Positions 12,401-23,957 of a DNA stretch of 64,000 nt are shown here, one piece after another. Origin of the DNA: Mercurialis annua (lineage: Eukaryota > Streptophyta > Magnoliopsida > Malpighiales > Euphorbiaceae); NCBI RefSeq assembly GCF_937616625.2, contig NC_065577.1, positions 17,497,501 to 17,561,500 of the forward strand, written 5' to 3'. Below the pieces are notes generated by a model that had not been told where the DNA came from, made no database searches, and was given only the letters and a program-made list of their open reading frames with translations. The position numbers were made by a program, and so were the translations under genes. Every line of letters begins with the position of its first letter. Position 1 is the first letter of the stretch.

Positions 12401-13011
12401 AGAACAATCTGAGTGTTAAGAGTAATCAGCAAGACTCTGTTAACTGGAAAGTGGTCAAAGGGGAGAAATTTTTCATCAACAAAACCTGGAATATTCTGAG
12501 AATTAAACATCCAGAAGTTAACTGGTACAAAATTATGTAGGGAAAGCATTCAGTGCCTAGATACAACTTTATTCTTTAGCTTCCAATTAAAAGAAGACTT
12601 AGAACTAAAGATAAGCTCAAAGCTTGGGGCATAACCACTGATGATAACTGCAAAATATGCAATAATACTGAGAATATAGAGCATTGTCTTTTTGATTGCA
12701 TGTGTGCTAATAAGGTGTGGAGTAGAGTCCTCCTTATTTGTAATTGCAGCATAGTGTTTAGATCCTGGAGAAGGCTTGTCAGCTGGTTCTGTAGAAGAGC
12801 TAGAGGTAACAACATGATGGCCAAGCTTCACATATTGATTATAACTACTACTGTTTACATGATTTGGAATGCCAGAAACAGATTGATTTTTAAGAATGAA
12901 TCCAGTAGCCCTTCTCAGATTATTCAAAGAATCAAGAGAGTTCTCATTGATAAGTTTTGTGGTTCCAAAGGCCTCTCTACTATTTCTATTGCTTTAATTC
13001 AGAATATGTAA
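9409..13011 (+). pseudogene. LINE ORF2: endonuclease-reverse transcriptase, four in-frame TAG stops
   Basis: Enzyme for target-primed reverse transcription of the LINE. A single frame of 1200 codons runs from the ATG at 9409 (overlapping the ORF1 stop) to 13011, with TAG at 11740, 12151, 12538 and 12577 and no frameshift. The endonuclease (residues 1-230) keeps TWNIRG, the ETR glutamate, GDFNA, LDRVF and SDHSP. The reverse transcriptase (about 430-720) keeps APGPDGFNG, RPIACCNVLYKVISK, KIDLKKAYDSISW, LRQGDPISP and the catalytic FADD. The zinc-binding C-terminal domain (zf-RVT type) has CKICNN and EHCLFDC. There is no RNase H. From context three of the four stops stand where tryptophan is expected (TGG to TAG). 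The endonuclease and RT core are otherwise intact. Confidence 0.9.
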
Positions 13012-13013
13012 TA

Positions 13014-13540
13014 GAGGTCCTATTCATGTCTTCTGCTGCTTTTGTCCAGGGCAGTGTTGTGGTTATCCTGAGGCTTTTGTAACAGGTGATCTTCAGTATC
13101 TCTTTTGGACTAGTGTGTTTTGAGTTTCTGTAGTGAGCGGTCCTTTTCCTGTCTTCTGCTGCTTTTGTATAGGGTAGTGCTGTGGTTATCCTGAGGGTTT
13201 TGTAACATGTGATCTTCAGTATCTCCTTTGGACTGGTGTGTTTTGAGTTTCTGTAGTGAGCCTGAGGCTTTTGTAGCAGGTGATCTTCAGTTTCTTTGCT
13301 GGCCCCTTCTGTTTCCTTTCCTGGGTTGTGCTGTTTTGAGCCTGAGGCTTTTGTAGCAGGTGTTTAGCAGTTTCTTCCCTGATTTTTGAGAGTTTTTTTC
13401 TTGCTGGTGTGAGCCTAAGGCTTTTTTAGCAGGTGAGCATCAGTTTTGTCTTGGCTTTTTAGGTGTTCAGGGTTGCTTTGGTTAGCATGAGGCTTTTATA
13501 TCAGGAGATCCTTTGCTTTTTCTTCCCCTGCCTTCCATTT
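13014..13540 (+). repeat. Tandem repeats in the LINE 3' UTR
   Basis: Two 122-nt units lie back to back (13014-13137 and 13138-13261), both with GTCTTCTGCTGCTTTTGT and GTGTTTTGAGTTTCTGTAG. About four shorter, diverged units of 70-80 nt follow, each opening with CCTGAGGCTTTTGTAGCAGG or a close form (13261, 13340, 13413, 13487). Confidence 0.75.
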
Positions 13541-13689
13541 TGGTTTTCTTGTGCTTGTTTTTAGCTAGCTTAGCTGTGAAGTAGCTCTGTTTTTGGCTCC
13601 CCTTTAGTTTGTTTCAGGGGAGTCTAGGTGTAATCTCTTTTAATTTTAATCAAGTGAGCCTTTTTGGTTGTTTCTACTAGAAAAAAAGA

Positions 13690-14314
13690 TTAGATTTTTA
13701 AAAATTGAGGCATTAAGAACAAATAAGTTTAAAAAATGAGAATTTTGTGCAAATTCCTCTTTATTTAATGGCTAAAGTCTTAAAATGGTTCCTCACATTT
13801 TAACTATCACATAATAAATCACCCATAGCCTTAATTATAAATCCAACAAACCTAATTTAGTTAACATTATTATATTTTTACCAATACACTAGATTAATCT
13901 CTACCTAAAATCTAAAATATTGAACTTCCGTACTAATTTTTAGAAATTAAAATCTAAAATTTTTATTTCTTAAAATTAAATTCTTAATTTATTATTTCAG
14001 GAGTTTTTAATAATAAAATTTCCGAATTTCAAGGTATTTTATATAATTCTTAAATTATCCCTTATTAATAAAATACCCTAGTCACGATAAAATTATTTTA
14101 TCCAAATTCATATTTTTTTTTTAATTTTCCGATATTTTAGATTTTTGGAGAATTTTCTAAATCTCCGAAAACAATCCAGCTCGTGCATTTTTTTTTAATT
14201 TAATACCATAATTCCGATAAAAAAATTCTTAGTCCAATTTAATATTTAATTTCCCTTTTCCAATAAAATAGAACATATTTAGCAACACCGAAATTTTAAA
14301 CTATGGGTTATTAC
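13690..14314 (-). repeat. LTR terminal fragment (minus)
   Basis: AT-rich sequence ending ATGGGTTATTACA at 14314, the TGTAATAACC start of a Tekay-type LTR read on the minus strand. The LTR 3' end is missing and the LINE borders it on the left. It abuts a Tat-type leader fragment at 14315. Family membership is not clear. Confidence 0.4.
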
Positions 14315-14700
14315 AAAAAGGTATTTGTTAACTGAATTATGTGGCGACTCCTTTTTTCAGAACTTAACTAGAACAAGGTCATCCATAAGCCTATGAGCCT
14401 GGGTGAGCACAGAGCCACGCTCCGCTCACAATGCCAACTCCAATGGGGATAAATAAAATTGTTTTTAATTATATAGAACCAAACAAATGTTTTTGCACTG
14501 TTTTCTCGGACACAATCACATGAGTTGCAACTTAGTAATCCTTTCAATTTACCAGACATATCCACATCTTTTGCATTACATTAGCTATTCTCTTCTCATT
14601 TTACTCTTTTTGAGTCCCTTTTTATCAGCCTCGATGCTCATAGTCGACCTCATATTTTACCATTGAGCTTTATTTCCCAAGCATCTTATGCAAAGTGGTA
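14315..14700 (+). other. Tat-type LTR/leader junction fragment with PBS
   Basis: ACTGAATTATG followed by TGGCGACTCC (14342-14351) resembles the LTR-end/PBS junction of Ogre/Tat elements. The next 100 nt, with CCATAAGCC and GCTCCGCTCACA, match the leader of the Tat element at 35570-35680, which is on the opposite strand. This is a short remnant of a plus-oriented Tat element. Confidence 0.55.
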
Positions 14701-15480
14701 TGTCACGATCCAAATCTGGGGACCGTGACCGGCGCTAGGAAATGGGAGTGGTTTCTCCGAAACCCGTAGCAAACCTAACATTCGCAACAATCCAATATGT
14801 AAAAATAATTAATCCAATGCTCGGCAGAAACCGAGACTTCAACAACATACATATAACATTAAAAATAGTAACATCAATTAGTATACCAAAATCAAATATG
14901 ATAAAATACAACATACCAACAATACTTCTATGACTACTGCGGTCTAAAGATTTAAAACATTGTTTAAATACAAATAAGTAAAATAGCTTCCGAGGAAAAG
15001 AGTTCAAAAGAGACATCAATGCCCATAAACGATAAACCTGAAAGTGGAGAAAACAATGGGGTCAGTTAAAACTGAGTGAGTTCATATCATTATAAACAAA
15101 TAATAAGTTAAAACCATTTAGAACATTTGATAAACAGTTTACCGTTACATATAATAAATGGAACCCTAAACCATAATCCAAATAACCATGATATAATTGA
15201 CCTCCAATCAAATAACTTATCCAAAAGGCCTTGGTCCTAAGAGCTAGGCTTCTAACCGAGTTACCACCGACTGCAGAGAGTCTCGAGACCTGAGCTCCAA
15301 ACCGAGTTACTCTACCAATACGGGTTCCGAGAGCATGAGCTCCAACCGAGTTACCCTAACCACACACGTGGATCCAATATAGATACTTATATCTTTATCC
15401 AATCACAACCGGCGCGCACAAAGTTCAAATGGTGCCCATTAGGTAACACGATATATTATATCCATAACAGTTTTAAAAAA
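14701..15480 (-). repeat. LTR C, 3' part (Tekay-type, minus)
   Basis: Begins TGTCACGATCC at 14701, followed by the shared U5-end motif (GACCGGCGCTAGGAAATGGGAGTGG). A CAGTT/AACTG stem-loop lies at 15063-15074 and a hairpin row at 15230-15360. No TGTAATAC start was found to the right, so the LTR is truncated; the right limit is approximate. A tRNA-iMet-like GTGGTA stands at its left border. Confidence 0.6.
15230..15360 (-). other. Hairpin row in LTR C
   Basis: Three units share the core AACCGAGTTAC on the plus strand. Their arms differ but pair: AGAGT (15277-15281) with ACTCT (15309-15313), GGGT (15322-15325) with ACCC (15353-15356), and a weaker GGT with ACC. Same layout as in LTR families B and E. 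Confidence 0.5.
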
Positions 15481-16254
15481 TGCTTATAATATATATAACA
15501 AAATATAAAAGTTTATTTAATAAAAGTAAATAATAATATAACTCACAAAACATGATTACTATAAATAGTGGCACAAAATTCATATTTTACTCTATTTCAA
15601 ATAAGCTTTGGCTTATCACTATAAGTCTGGTTATTTAGGTAGGTAAAAATTTACCAATTACATCCTATAGAATTTACAATAAAATATTACCATCACATGT
15701 ATTATTATATTCTATCTAATACCCTCAAAATCATTTTCATAACCTAATTAAGTCTAATCAAATTAAACATATGGATATCACTTTTATCTATCTTATTTTA
15801 TTTAGATGACTTTATATATTATGTTTTGACATATCCTATATATAGCAATCGAAGTCTTGATAAGTATTTAAACAATGGAAGGTATTTGAAAGACTTAATA
15901 TTCAATAAGGGTTTATATTATCCAATTTAGCTATCTTATTTTATCACATATAAAACAATCATGTTGAACATATAACAAATAAGATAAACTTATGGTACAA
16001 GCATAATAAAATTCAATCCTATTGACAATAAATTTTATACATAACAATAGTCTTATATTGCTTTCAAAAATGTGAATCAATAACTTAAATCTTATTTAAT
16101 TATATTCACAAAAACATGTTATTCAACTATTTTAAATTATATTTAATAATAATCATATTAATATGTTATTCAACTATTTAACTATTTTAAAACATATTAT
16201 TCAATAATTAAATAAAGCTTAAAAACAGTTACTTTTTCCATAATAAAATATGTG
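15481..16254. other. AT-rich sequence, nothing recognised
   Basis: No frame, terminal repeat or conserved motif. It could be the remainder of LTR C or of the leader of the copia-type element to the right. Confidence 0.3.
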
Positions 16255-17176
16255 ACAAACACACGTGGGGTTTAAAAGAGCAACCGCCCTTTGTGGGGTG
16301 TATCAGTGGGGTTCAAGACGCGTAGCCTCTTGGCGGGATGCATGGGGCTGCGCTCTTAGCGGGGCCCGGGGATAAAACCCCAGGCGGTGGTCCCGCTAGT
16401 CGGGCCCATAATTTTTTTCACATGTTACACTTAACAGAATTAAAATTTCTTTATCCGAAATTAATAATCTTAATTGATTATGGTTTATTTTTATATGTTC
16501 AAAATATATTAAAATAACCCCACAACCCTAATTACTGCATCTTAATTATATTATTATAAACCTGATCGGAAACAATTTATTTAACACTTAGATAAAAACA
16601 GTTTCATTTTTTCATCTCAAAATAGAATTAAATACAGTTTTATATATTATGCTCAAAACATAATTAAACATAGTTTTACTAATAGAATTAAAAACAGTTT
16701 CATAAACACTTTACTATTCCTATTCAAAAACAGAATTATTAATAAAATGAAAACAGTTTCATAAATAGTTTACTAATCCTATTCAAAAACAATTTTATTA
16801 ATAGAATTAAAATGGTTTTATAAACAATTTATTAATCCTAATCAAAAATAGTTTTACTAATCTATTTTTCTCCTAATTCGTATGAAAATTAATACTATTA
16901 ATCTTATAGTCAAATTAAAAACGTAATATTAATTTAGAACAATATATTCAAAGTGTTTAATCATATTAATTAATTAATTAAATTAATTAATTCATACTGT
17001 TTTTGTACAGATTAGTTATACTAATCACATAAATGATTCAGATTTTAAAACCAAATTAAATTCGTTTCAAAAACAATTTCAAAAAATATCATTTTTCAAA
17101 ACAGAATATAGAACAAGTATCTATCACATATATACACAGAATCAAATCAATCAAATTACAAGGGCTTTGATACCAC
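16255..17176 (-). other. Leader of the copia-type element, with a GC-rich block
   Basis: Lies directly downstream (minus strand) of the LTR at 17177-19157. Most is AT-rich, but 16262-16410 is strikingly GC-rich and holds short inverted repeats such as GGGGATAAAACCCC. The rest repeats the phrase AAAACAGTTT several times. No gag or pol frame follows to the left before LTR C, so the element is truncated. Confidence 0.45.
17163..17176 (-). other. Primer-binding site, tRNA-iMet type
   Basis: The minus strand reads GTGGTATCAAAGCC immediately after the LTR terminus CTCGACA. It matches the usual TGGTATCAGAGCC with one change. Confidence 0.7.
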
Positions 17177-19157
17177 TGTCGAGTTTTCTAGGTTCCTATC
17201 GTAGCGGAATTTTAAAATTTTTGTCAAAACTCAAGTAAGATCCATATAATTCGAAAAGACAGACAAGTTGTATAATTTAAACTTACTTGAAGGTCGAATT
17301 CAATCAACAATGTAGGAAGGAAGAGAGGTGGTTCATTTTGATGATACCTTTACTCGGATCAGAAACGCCTCCAGAAGAACGTGTCCTCTACGAGTATCCA
17401 CATAAACAGACCTTTTTCAAAACTAGTTCTTGTGTTCTAGCACTATTGCTTCACCAAGGAATTATGAACTTTAGTAGATTTATAATTTCGTATCTTTCAA
17501 CACTATTCCTATGTGTATATTTATAGGCATACAACAATACTAGCGTTTGAGTCAAATACGCGTGTTTCAATCTTATTGTAACATTGTGTATTTGATAACT
17601 CTATAAGTTGACATTTATAAAATTTTCTTAATAAAAAATGCTCTTAATTAATTATCTTCAAAGGATGATACCATAAAGATTACCATTAGTTCTAATTTCA
17701 AAATTCAATTAATTAACCGTTATTTATATTTAAAAATAACATCTATGTTTAATAATAACTAATAATTAAATCTAGTTATATTATAGTTATAAATAAGACT
17801 AACTCTTTATCTCAAAACGAATCAAATATTAATTCAACTATATAACTATAGATTCAAAATATGTCTTATATAATTATTTATCACATTATTTTTTCGGGCT
17901 TATAAAACCCATATATATTCTGTGTCTGTTCTTAGTGTGCGACCCTGTTGGTTCATACAATGTAGGCAGTTGGCATGACATCCTTATTTCGACACACAAG
18001 TCATAAGTGGCCTCTAGCAAGACATTATGACTACCCAAGTTATATGAATATCGATTATCCAATTTAACCATTTACAATAATATTTTAATCCCTTTGTCCC
18101 ATGATATCCTGATTGAATATAAGGCATAATAGTGTAATCCTTATAATATTCAATCATTAGTTTCCTAATTTCAAGTAGACTGAAAATGATAACTCGTTTT
18201 CAATTCATTTAGCATGGCCATGCATTTTCTTCAGTCTATCTATTTCAAGGGGTCCATAAATATCTTACTCAAATAAATGAGGGATAAATTCTTTCTCAGT
18301 CACTCACATTTCTCACATTGTTACTTTCATATCAAATGAGTTCTATTCCATTATCATATTAAAGATAATCTAAGACTATATCAAAATGTAAAATAGTTAT
18401 GTAGAAATTTACGAAAGAGAAAAATTTGAGTTTTTGTATCCCTTCGGTGCTGGCTTAGTTCAATTCATGGAATGGAGCAAAGGGGATTGATCAGTTTAAT
18501 GGCTGATTTGGACGGGACTATTCGAGTGAAGAAGAAGAAAGGATCTTATTTTCTTCCAAACCCTGTCTTCGTTGTTTGCAACTTTGATATCTCATTACTA
18601 CCGGTAAAGCTCAACCTGCCTATGGTATGCCAACCTCTTGATTGGAGGAGTGCCTACACGAAGGGTAAAAAACTAAGAACCCTGTCCGATCTAATGGGGG
18701 GTTACTTAAGTGAACCAACAGGGGAAATATACGATCGTTACAGCCTGTTAAGGGTGATTTCAAGGTCAACGGATTACACTAATAGAACTATAATGAGAAT
18801 TACTTATGAAAATGATCTATGTAGTATTCTCAAGATGGGTCATCCAGTGCCATATTTCTCAATAGCACCTATGATTTAACTTGATATCGCATACATATGA
18901 TTAGTAAAACATAATCATCGATCGACATCATACTAGTCTCAATGTTCTATTAAGACTAGGGATAGATGGAATATAATTATTTATTAAACCTAAGGGTTCT
19001 ACTATAAAGTCACATACTTAATGACCCTAGAAAGAATAAACCATTCAAGTATTTTAATCATAATAAAAAATGATAATAAAAGTGCCAATTAATTAATAAC
19101 AAAAAGATAAATTTAATACATGGTCAAACATGATTTACCTAGTGCACATCACTAACA
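17177..19157 (-). repeat. Copia-type 5' LTR (about 2.0 kb)
   Basis: On the minus strand it starts TGTTAGTGATGTGCAC at 19157 and ends CTCGACA at 17177, next to an iMet PBS. The superfamily is inferred from end sequences and PBS; no coding part remains. It carries an antisense stretch of foreign coding sequence (18442-18879). The right flank is Tat-derived sequence shared with 63468-63655. Confidence 0.65.
18442..18879 (+). pseudogene. Fragment of phage-type RNA polymerase, mitochondrial-plasmid kind
   Basis: An open frame of 135 codons from the ATG at 18472 (open upstream to about 18442). It contains NPVFVVCNFDISLLP, LNLPMVCQPLDW, DLMGGYLSEPTGEIYDRY. The PMVC-PLDW and GGYL pattern is the palm-entry region of single-subunit (T7-like) RNA polymerases, and the wording is that of polymerases encoded by plant mitochondrial linear plasmids and their mitochondrial-genome copies. 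Homology fades after residue about 100; the rest looks like LTR sequence read through. The fragment is a small part of a polymerase of roughly 900-1000 residues, so it is not functional. It lies antisense inside a copia-type LTR. Alternative: a relic from a nuclear RPOT gene, less likely from the wording. Confidence 0.68.
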
Positions 19158-20340
19158 ATAGGTTGTTTGTTCTTGGAGTTTCTGGATGATGTAGGCTTTG
19201 CGCGTGCTAATTTAGGTGGTGGCTTTTGAAGATAGAGGGCTGGCCCCTGTTGGTTCTAGTGTTTGTAGGGCACAATTTTCCAAAAATTAGCCCTATTTTC
19301 CACTTTCCTAATGGAATGATCTATTCTACTTGCGTCTGTGCTCCAGTTATGGTGTTTATACGGCTCAATTTTGCAAAAAAAAATAGCCCTATTTTCAACT
19401 TCCTTGCCAGAGCAAGTTCTTCCAATAGTATCTATGGTCTGTGTTGCCCCCTCTATGGAGCATTCAATTTTCTGATCCGGGAAACCAGATGTTTCGATGA
19501 ATAGTCTCGTCGTCTGTTCAATTTTCTCCGGGTGCTGTTATTTGTTCTGGGAGAATCTATTTGTTTCCATGACAGTTGATGCACATTTCTACATTTATGC
19601 TTTAAAGATTCATGATCTCTGTCTATTCTCTTTAGGAACATGCGCTAGACAATGATTTAGATATCATATATAAAATATCTATTTAACTGGTTCATTCAAT
19701 AGCTGGTACGATTGAGATATTTCTTGTTTCAAACGGTTTACCCCTGTATCAATCAGTCCTTGCAGATTTTCTAATTAATTATTTTTTATATGAGTTTTCT
19801 ACTCGATCGTAATCTATGATCCTAGGAGAACTTTTAGAGAGTGTTGCGTCTTACTACTTAGACTGTCCCGCTCTAATATAGGATGTTGGAGGCGGGAGAT
19901 GGGCGGTGGAGTTTTGTGTTGTCCTATCCGGCTAGACGATCTGTTTTAGCGTGTGCCCCTCCTTCATAATTTTTTTTATGGCCAAGTCTTTTTAGCCAAT
20001 GGGCAAGAATCCACTAGCAAGCCGCTGTTCTTTTTGAGACAGTTATATAAAATCAAATTTTCTCAGGGGTAAGACCTATTGAAATAAGATTATCTCTAAA
20101 ATTATTTATTTCCTTATGTCGGTTATTAAATGGACTAGTATAATAGCTCGATTGTATCATGTATGCATATTAAAACAATTGAAAATAACATGCCCATCAG
20201 GCGAGACATCATATGAATGAGAAAATACGGTGTCATCATTGAATTTAGAATAAATAAAATAAAAACAAATCGTTCAAAATATCCTGATGCAAAAATAGAA
20301 ACTAAAACTAAGCTAAACCATTACATAATTGGATAGTTTA
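19158..20340 (-). other. 3' non-coding part of the left Tat copy
   Basis: No coding frame. The stretch 19188-19400 matches 63468-63655 of the right Tat copy in the same orientation (shared GAGGGCTGGCCCCTGTTGGTT and GGCTCAATTTTGC), which ties both to one family. Confidence 0.55.
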
Positions 20341-20479
20341 GGAGAAACAAATCTCCTAATGCTCCAAACATGATGCAGCCACAACTTCTATTTCACCGGC
20401 GGTGTCAAGGATGTTGAGGTTGACGAAGGAGGCCAACTCTGTGATTGTCTCATCATTGGGCACTTCAGCTGTTTGGTAG
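20341..20479 (-). pseudogene. Tat polyprotein segment, left of insertion B
   Basis: The minus frame reads YQTAEVPNDETITELASF and ends CLEH-stop at about 20364. It continues, in frame and across exactly one copy of the GGTAG target duplicate, the frame at 29199-29330 (SMVPGFEILWDIIREC). This shows that element B landed in a once-open reading frame downstream of the protease. Function of the segment is unknown; in Ogre elements this is where the protease-reverse transcriptase junction lies. Confidence 0.6.
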
Positions 20480-23400
20480 AGTCGCGACCATAAATCCCGA
20501 GCCGCGACCGGCGCTAGGGAATGCGAATTTTTGTTTCCAAAACCCGTAGCAAGCCTAAAATGAGTATAAATTTTTCGCGAATAATTGATAAAACAAAACC
20601 ATAATCATATACAAAAATATTTTCATGAAAGCCTTTCCATTCTTGACGTATAAAAATGTCTAGTTCAAAACCTGAAGCCATTACATACGAACCTGGGTCT
20701 TATAGTGCGATGTCTCACATCCAACACAGCCCGTTCCACCATTAACATATGGTTTAAAACCGCAGTTTCAAAATTTATCATACATATCAGAGTAGAGTTT
20801 ATATATTCAAAATTGTTTGACCATTACAAGCTTACTAGGACTCGACTACTGCAGTACTACTGATTCTGTACAAACTCCAAACTTCTGGAACAAGGATAGA
20901 AGTCTGTCACATCCTTTACTATGACCCTGAAATGAAACACTGTGAGGGGGTCAGTATTTTGGGAAATACTGAGTGAGTTTACGATTACTAATGGTGTTAT
21001 ATAAAATAACATCGCATTTAAAACATAACGTTATATATATGAACATAATATATATCGAGTATTAGATCCGAACGAAACCTTAATCTTAAACTCATACTAT
21101 TTCCATTCCGTATCTTACTCATATCGTATCAATTTATTTTAATCCGAGTGGTATGGTCCCGAGATAGTTCGACCGAGTTACCGCTACCACATGGCATAGT
21201 GTCGAGATAGTTCAGCCGAGTTACTCATGCCACTTCTTAATTCCAAAGTGTGAGTCCCGAGATAGTTCAACCGAGTTACTCACTAGATACAGGTCCCGAG
21301 ATCCCAGATCCACCGTGTTACCTCGTATCTACAAAACATAATCCTTCTTCCATTTCATAATCACAAACATGATCATCATGTAACGAGCTCATATCAAACA
21401 TTTTCAAATACAAACATCTATCGACACTAATTATATGACTGACCCGGACACTGGTGATCACACAGCCTATTGACGCCCAATAGGTAGCTCGTTTCCTCGA
21501 ATCACTATACTAGTTTTTTTTCATAAAGAATAAACATATAATAAGAATAATAAGCATTATAAATAATAACATTTCATGCGATGCATTTATAATAATAATA
21601 AACAAAATGAGTAACTTTTATTAATAACACGCAAAAGTAGAATGTAAACTCACCACTTGCTATCCAAAATCTTCTAGAAGTAATACAGCAATATCGTTCA
21701 TCACCTTTCCGTGTTCCGTTAGTAGTCGCCTCGGCGAATCTATAAAAATTCGATAATAACCTAAACTATTAACATTCTAACTATATTCTAAATATCCAAA
21801 ATATAATTTCTAGCCAACTTCGGCTATTGAAACAGCTCATTTAAAACAGTCCGAACTCTAAACAAACTTAACATTATTAAATTTTAGAATGTCTCCTAAA
21901 ATATTTGTTCAGGTCTCGGACTGATATTAGCACCCAAAGGTGTCGGAAATTAGCTCCGAAGTCATTTCCTTAAAGCTGATTACAAGTGCAGGGCAGACTG
22001 CACAATAAACTGTTCAGTCCAAAATGTACATCTTAGGTTCTGATTTTGCATAAACCTATACTTAAACATATTTAGATAACATCCTTTAGTTTCGGTACCA
22101 ACAAACAGAACTTAATTTAGAGTTACATAGCTTGAGATATAGCCTCTGCAATATGGCTGTTTTACAAAATTGTTTTCTGCAAAACGTCCTACTTGTTGCA
22201 TAAACTTTATCTCGTAACTTATAACCTAACGGAACCTTAAACCTTAAAATTTATATCATAAACCATTGTACTAGCCTATGGCCAAATTCCTTGAACATTA
22301 ACCATACCAAACTTCAATCAATACTTATTTTTGAAAATGTCGAACTATATTCTTACCTCGACCCATTACTCGTCGAGTTTAACCAACGACGAATACTTCC
22401 GCTCTCTTCGCGTAAGGACTTGCCACGCAGCCCCTATGGCCTTCATACCTCTTCCTACTAGGGTCAGGGTATGGTTGATCGAAGGCCTTCCGAACCTAGA
22501 AAGCAAAACGCACACACAAATCATCGAACACGATTCGTTATTCTTACTTCGGAAACACATCAATCGTCATCACATTTCAAACAACCCTTCTACCACAAAC
22601 TCTAGCTATCGTTTTTATTTTATCTTATCATAAATAAGCAACCATAATCAGCCATTATAACACCTAATCAATAACTCAAAATCACCAAGAATCCCCAAAT
22701 ATATACACACCATTAATTCACTTTAATATCTCAAAATTCCTAACCGTTTCTAAATCCATTTGTAATCATTCAAGTTCAAAAATTCCGGCCATGACTTTTT
22801 CTCAATATCACAGCCTTACTTATTCACAATTCATTCATCAAAACACTTAATTCATAGCTTTAAACATCCATAATCATTAAATACGCATCAATCACGAGTT
22901 CATCAAATTTGCCGAACAAAACAGCCCTATACTCATCAATTTCGTCCACAATTCAGCAAATAAAAACTGGAATTGATGCTTACCTTGAGTAGAAATTGAG
23001 TCCCGAATCCATAGCCACCAAAATCATCGAATTTGGTCAAGAAACGAGCTCCGTAGCTCGATTTTACGAAAAACGCTCCATTCTCCTATTTTCTCTCATT
23101 TCTCAAGATTTCTCTCCCTTTCCCCTTTGAAGATGAAAAATGAAGGAATATGAGATATGAAAAATCAGGAAGTCAAGATCTTCTTTAGTAAGTTTTGGAA
23201 TAAAGTCCATTTTAATCCTTGAAGTTGCCACATCCTTACTTTTAAATCCAAAACTTTTCTTTCGTCCAATTTAGTCCGTCGAATACTAAATATTTTAGGT
23301 CCGATTAATTCCATATTATTTTTTTCTAAATAAATAATGTTAGTCTCATATCTTATAATATCAATTTTTAATAATTTTATTTTGGCAATTTTGGCCAAAA

Positions 23401-23943
23401 CGCTCAAATTTCCATTTTGAACTAACGTGCACTTTTTCGTTCAGTATTTTATTATAATGATTATCGATAATCACTTTATCGATATTATTTTCTTACCTTA
23501 ATAAAATAGAGTAAAACACAACTTCCTTCGGAGATTTGTGGTTAAAATTCCATTTTAATCCTTAAAGTGGTTAATTTGCATTTTAACTCAACTTCTTAAT
23601 TAACCGACGTGCTTAACTAAACAATGTCAAAAAATTATGAAACTTTTTTGCATAATTTCTTAAAAGAATTCACGGACCTTAACGTGAAAGTCATTAGCTT
23701 GGGACTTATACTTTATTTTATTTTAATTACTCTGCCTTCCCTTTAGTCCCCGCTAATAAACACTCCGAATAATAAATTTTTGCTTAAAAATTATTATTCT
23801 GCGATCCAATTAATATTATTATTCTGAAAATACTTGCCATTTTCATTCTCATTCCTGATCACCTTATCCCAACTTTCTTAATTTCGGATAAGTGACACAT
23901 CCGACTATCTGAAAAGTATCTTAACAGTTTACGGGGTATTACA
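20480..23943 (-). repeat. LTR B1 (3' LTR, about 3.5 kb)
   Basis: On the minus strand it starts TGTAATACCCCG at 23943 and ends at 20480, where the expected terminal TGTCACGACC (plus) reads AGTCGCGACC. It contains the U5-end motif, a CAGTATTT/AAATACTG stem-loop (20952-20971), the hairpin row at 21148-21331 and a CGAGCT/AGCTCG palindrome near 23044. It includes about 916 nt (22547-23462) missing from B2. Confidence 0.87.
21148..21331 (-). other. Row of four hairpins with unit-specific stems (LTR B1)
   Basis: Each unit has a core like CCCGAGATAGTTCAACCGAG. The arms differ between units yet pair within each: GTGGTA 21148-21153 with TACCAC 21185-21190; TGGCAT 21192-21197 with ATGCCA 21227-21232; GTGAGT 21250-21255 with ACTCAC 21278-21283; AGATAC 21285-21290 with GTATCT 21325-21330. 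It lies about 670-850 nt before the LTR 3' end. Confidence 0.75.
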
Positions 23944-23957
23944 TTCACCCCCCCACA
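23944..23957 (-). other. Polypurine tract of element B
   Basis: The minus strand reads TTGTGGGGGGGTGAA directly before the 3' LTR start TGTAATACC. This primes plus-strand DNA synthesis and fixes orientation. Confidence 0.8.

Larger units (their letters stand above)
8020..13690 (+). mobile_element. Plant L1-clade LINE (decayed, nearly full length)
   Basis: Two ORFs in the plant L1 order: ORF1 with DUF4283 and a zinc knuckle, ORF2 with AP endonuclease, reverse transcriptase and a C-terminal zinc-binding domain. A CT-rich 5' UTR begins near 8020. A repeat-bearing 3' UTR follows and a short A run (13681-13687) closes the element. Both ends are approximate and no target-site duplicate was recognised. 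Both ORFs carry inactivating changes. Confidence 0.85.

Noticed and set aside
17287..17526. 79-codon plus-strand frame
   Set aside because: Inside the copia-type LTR, no recognisable domain, ordinary chance length for AT-rich DNA.
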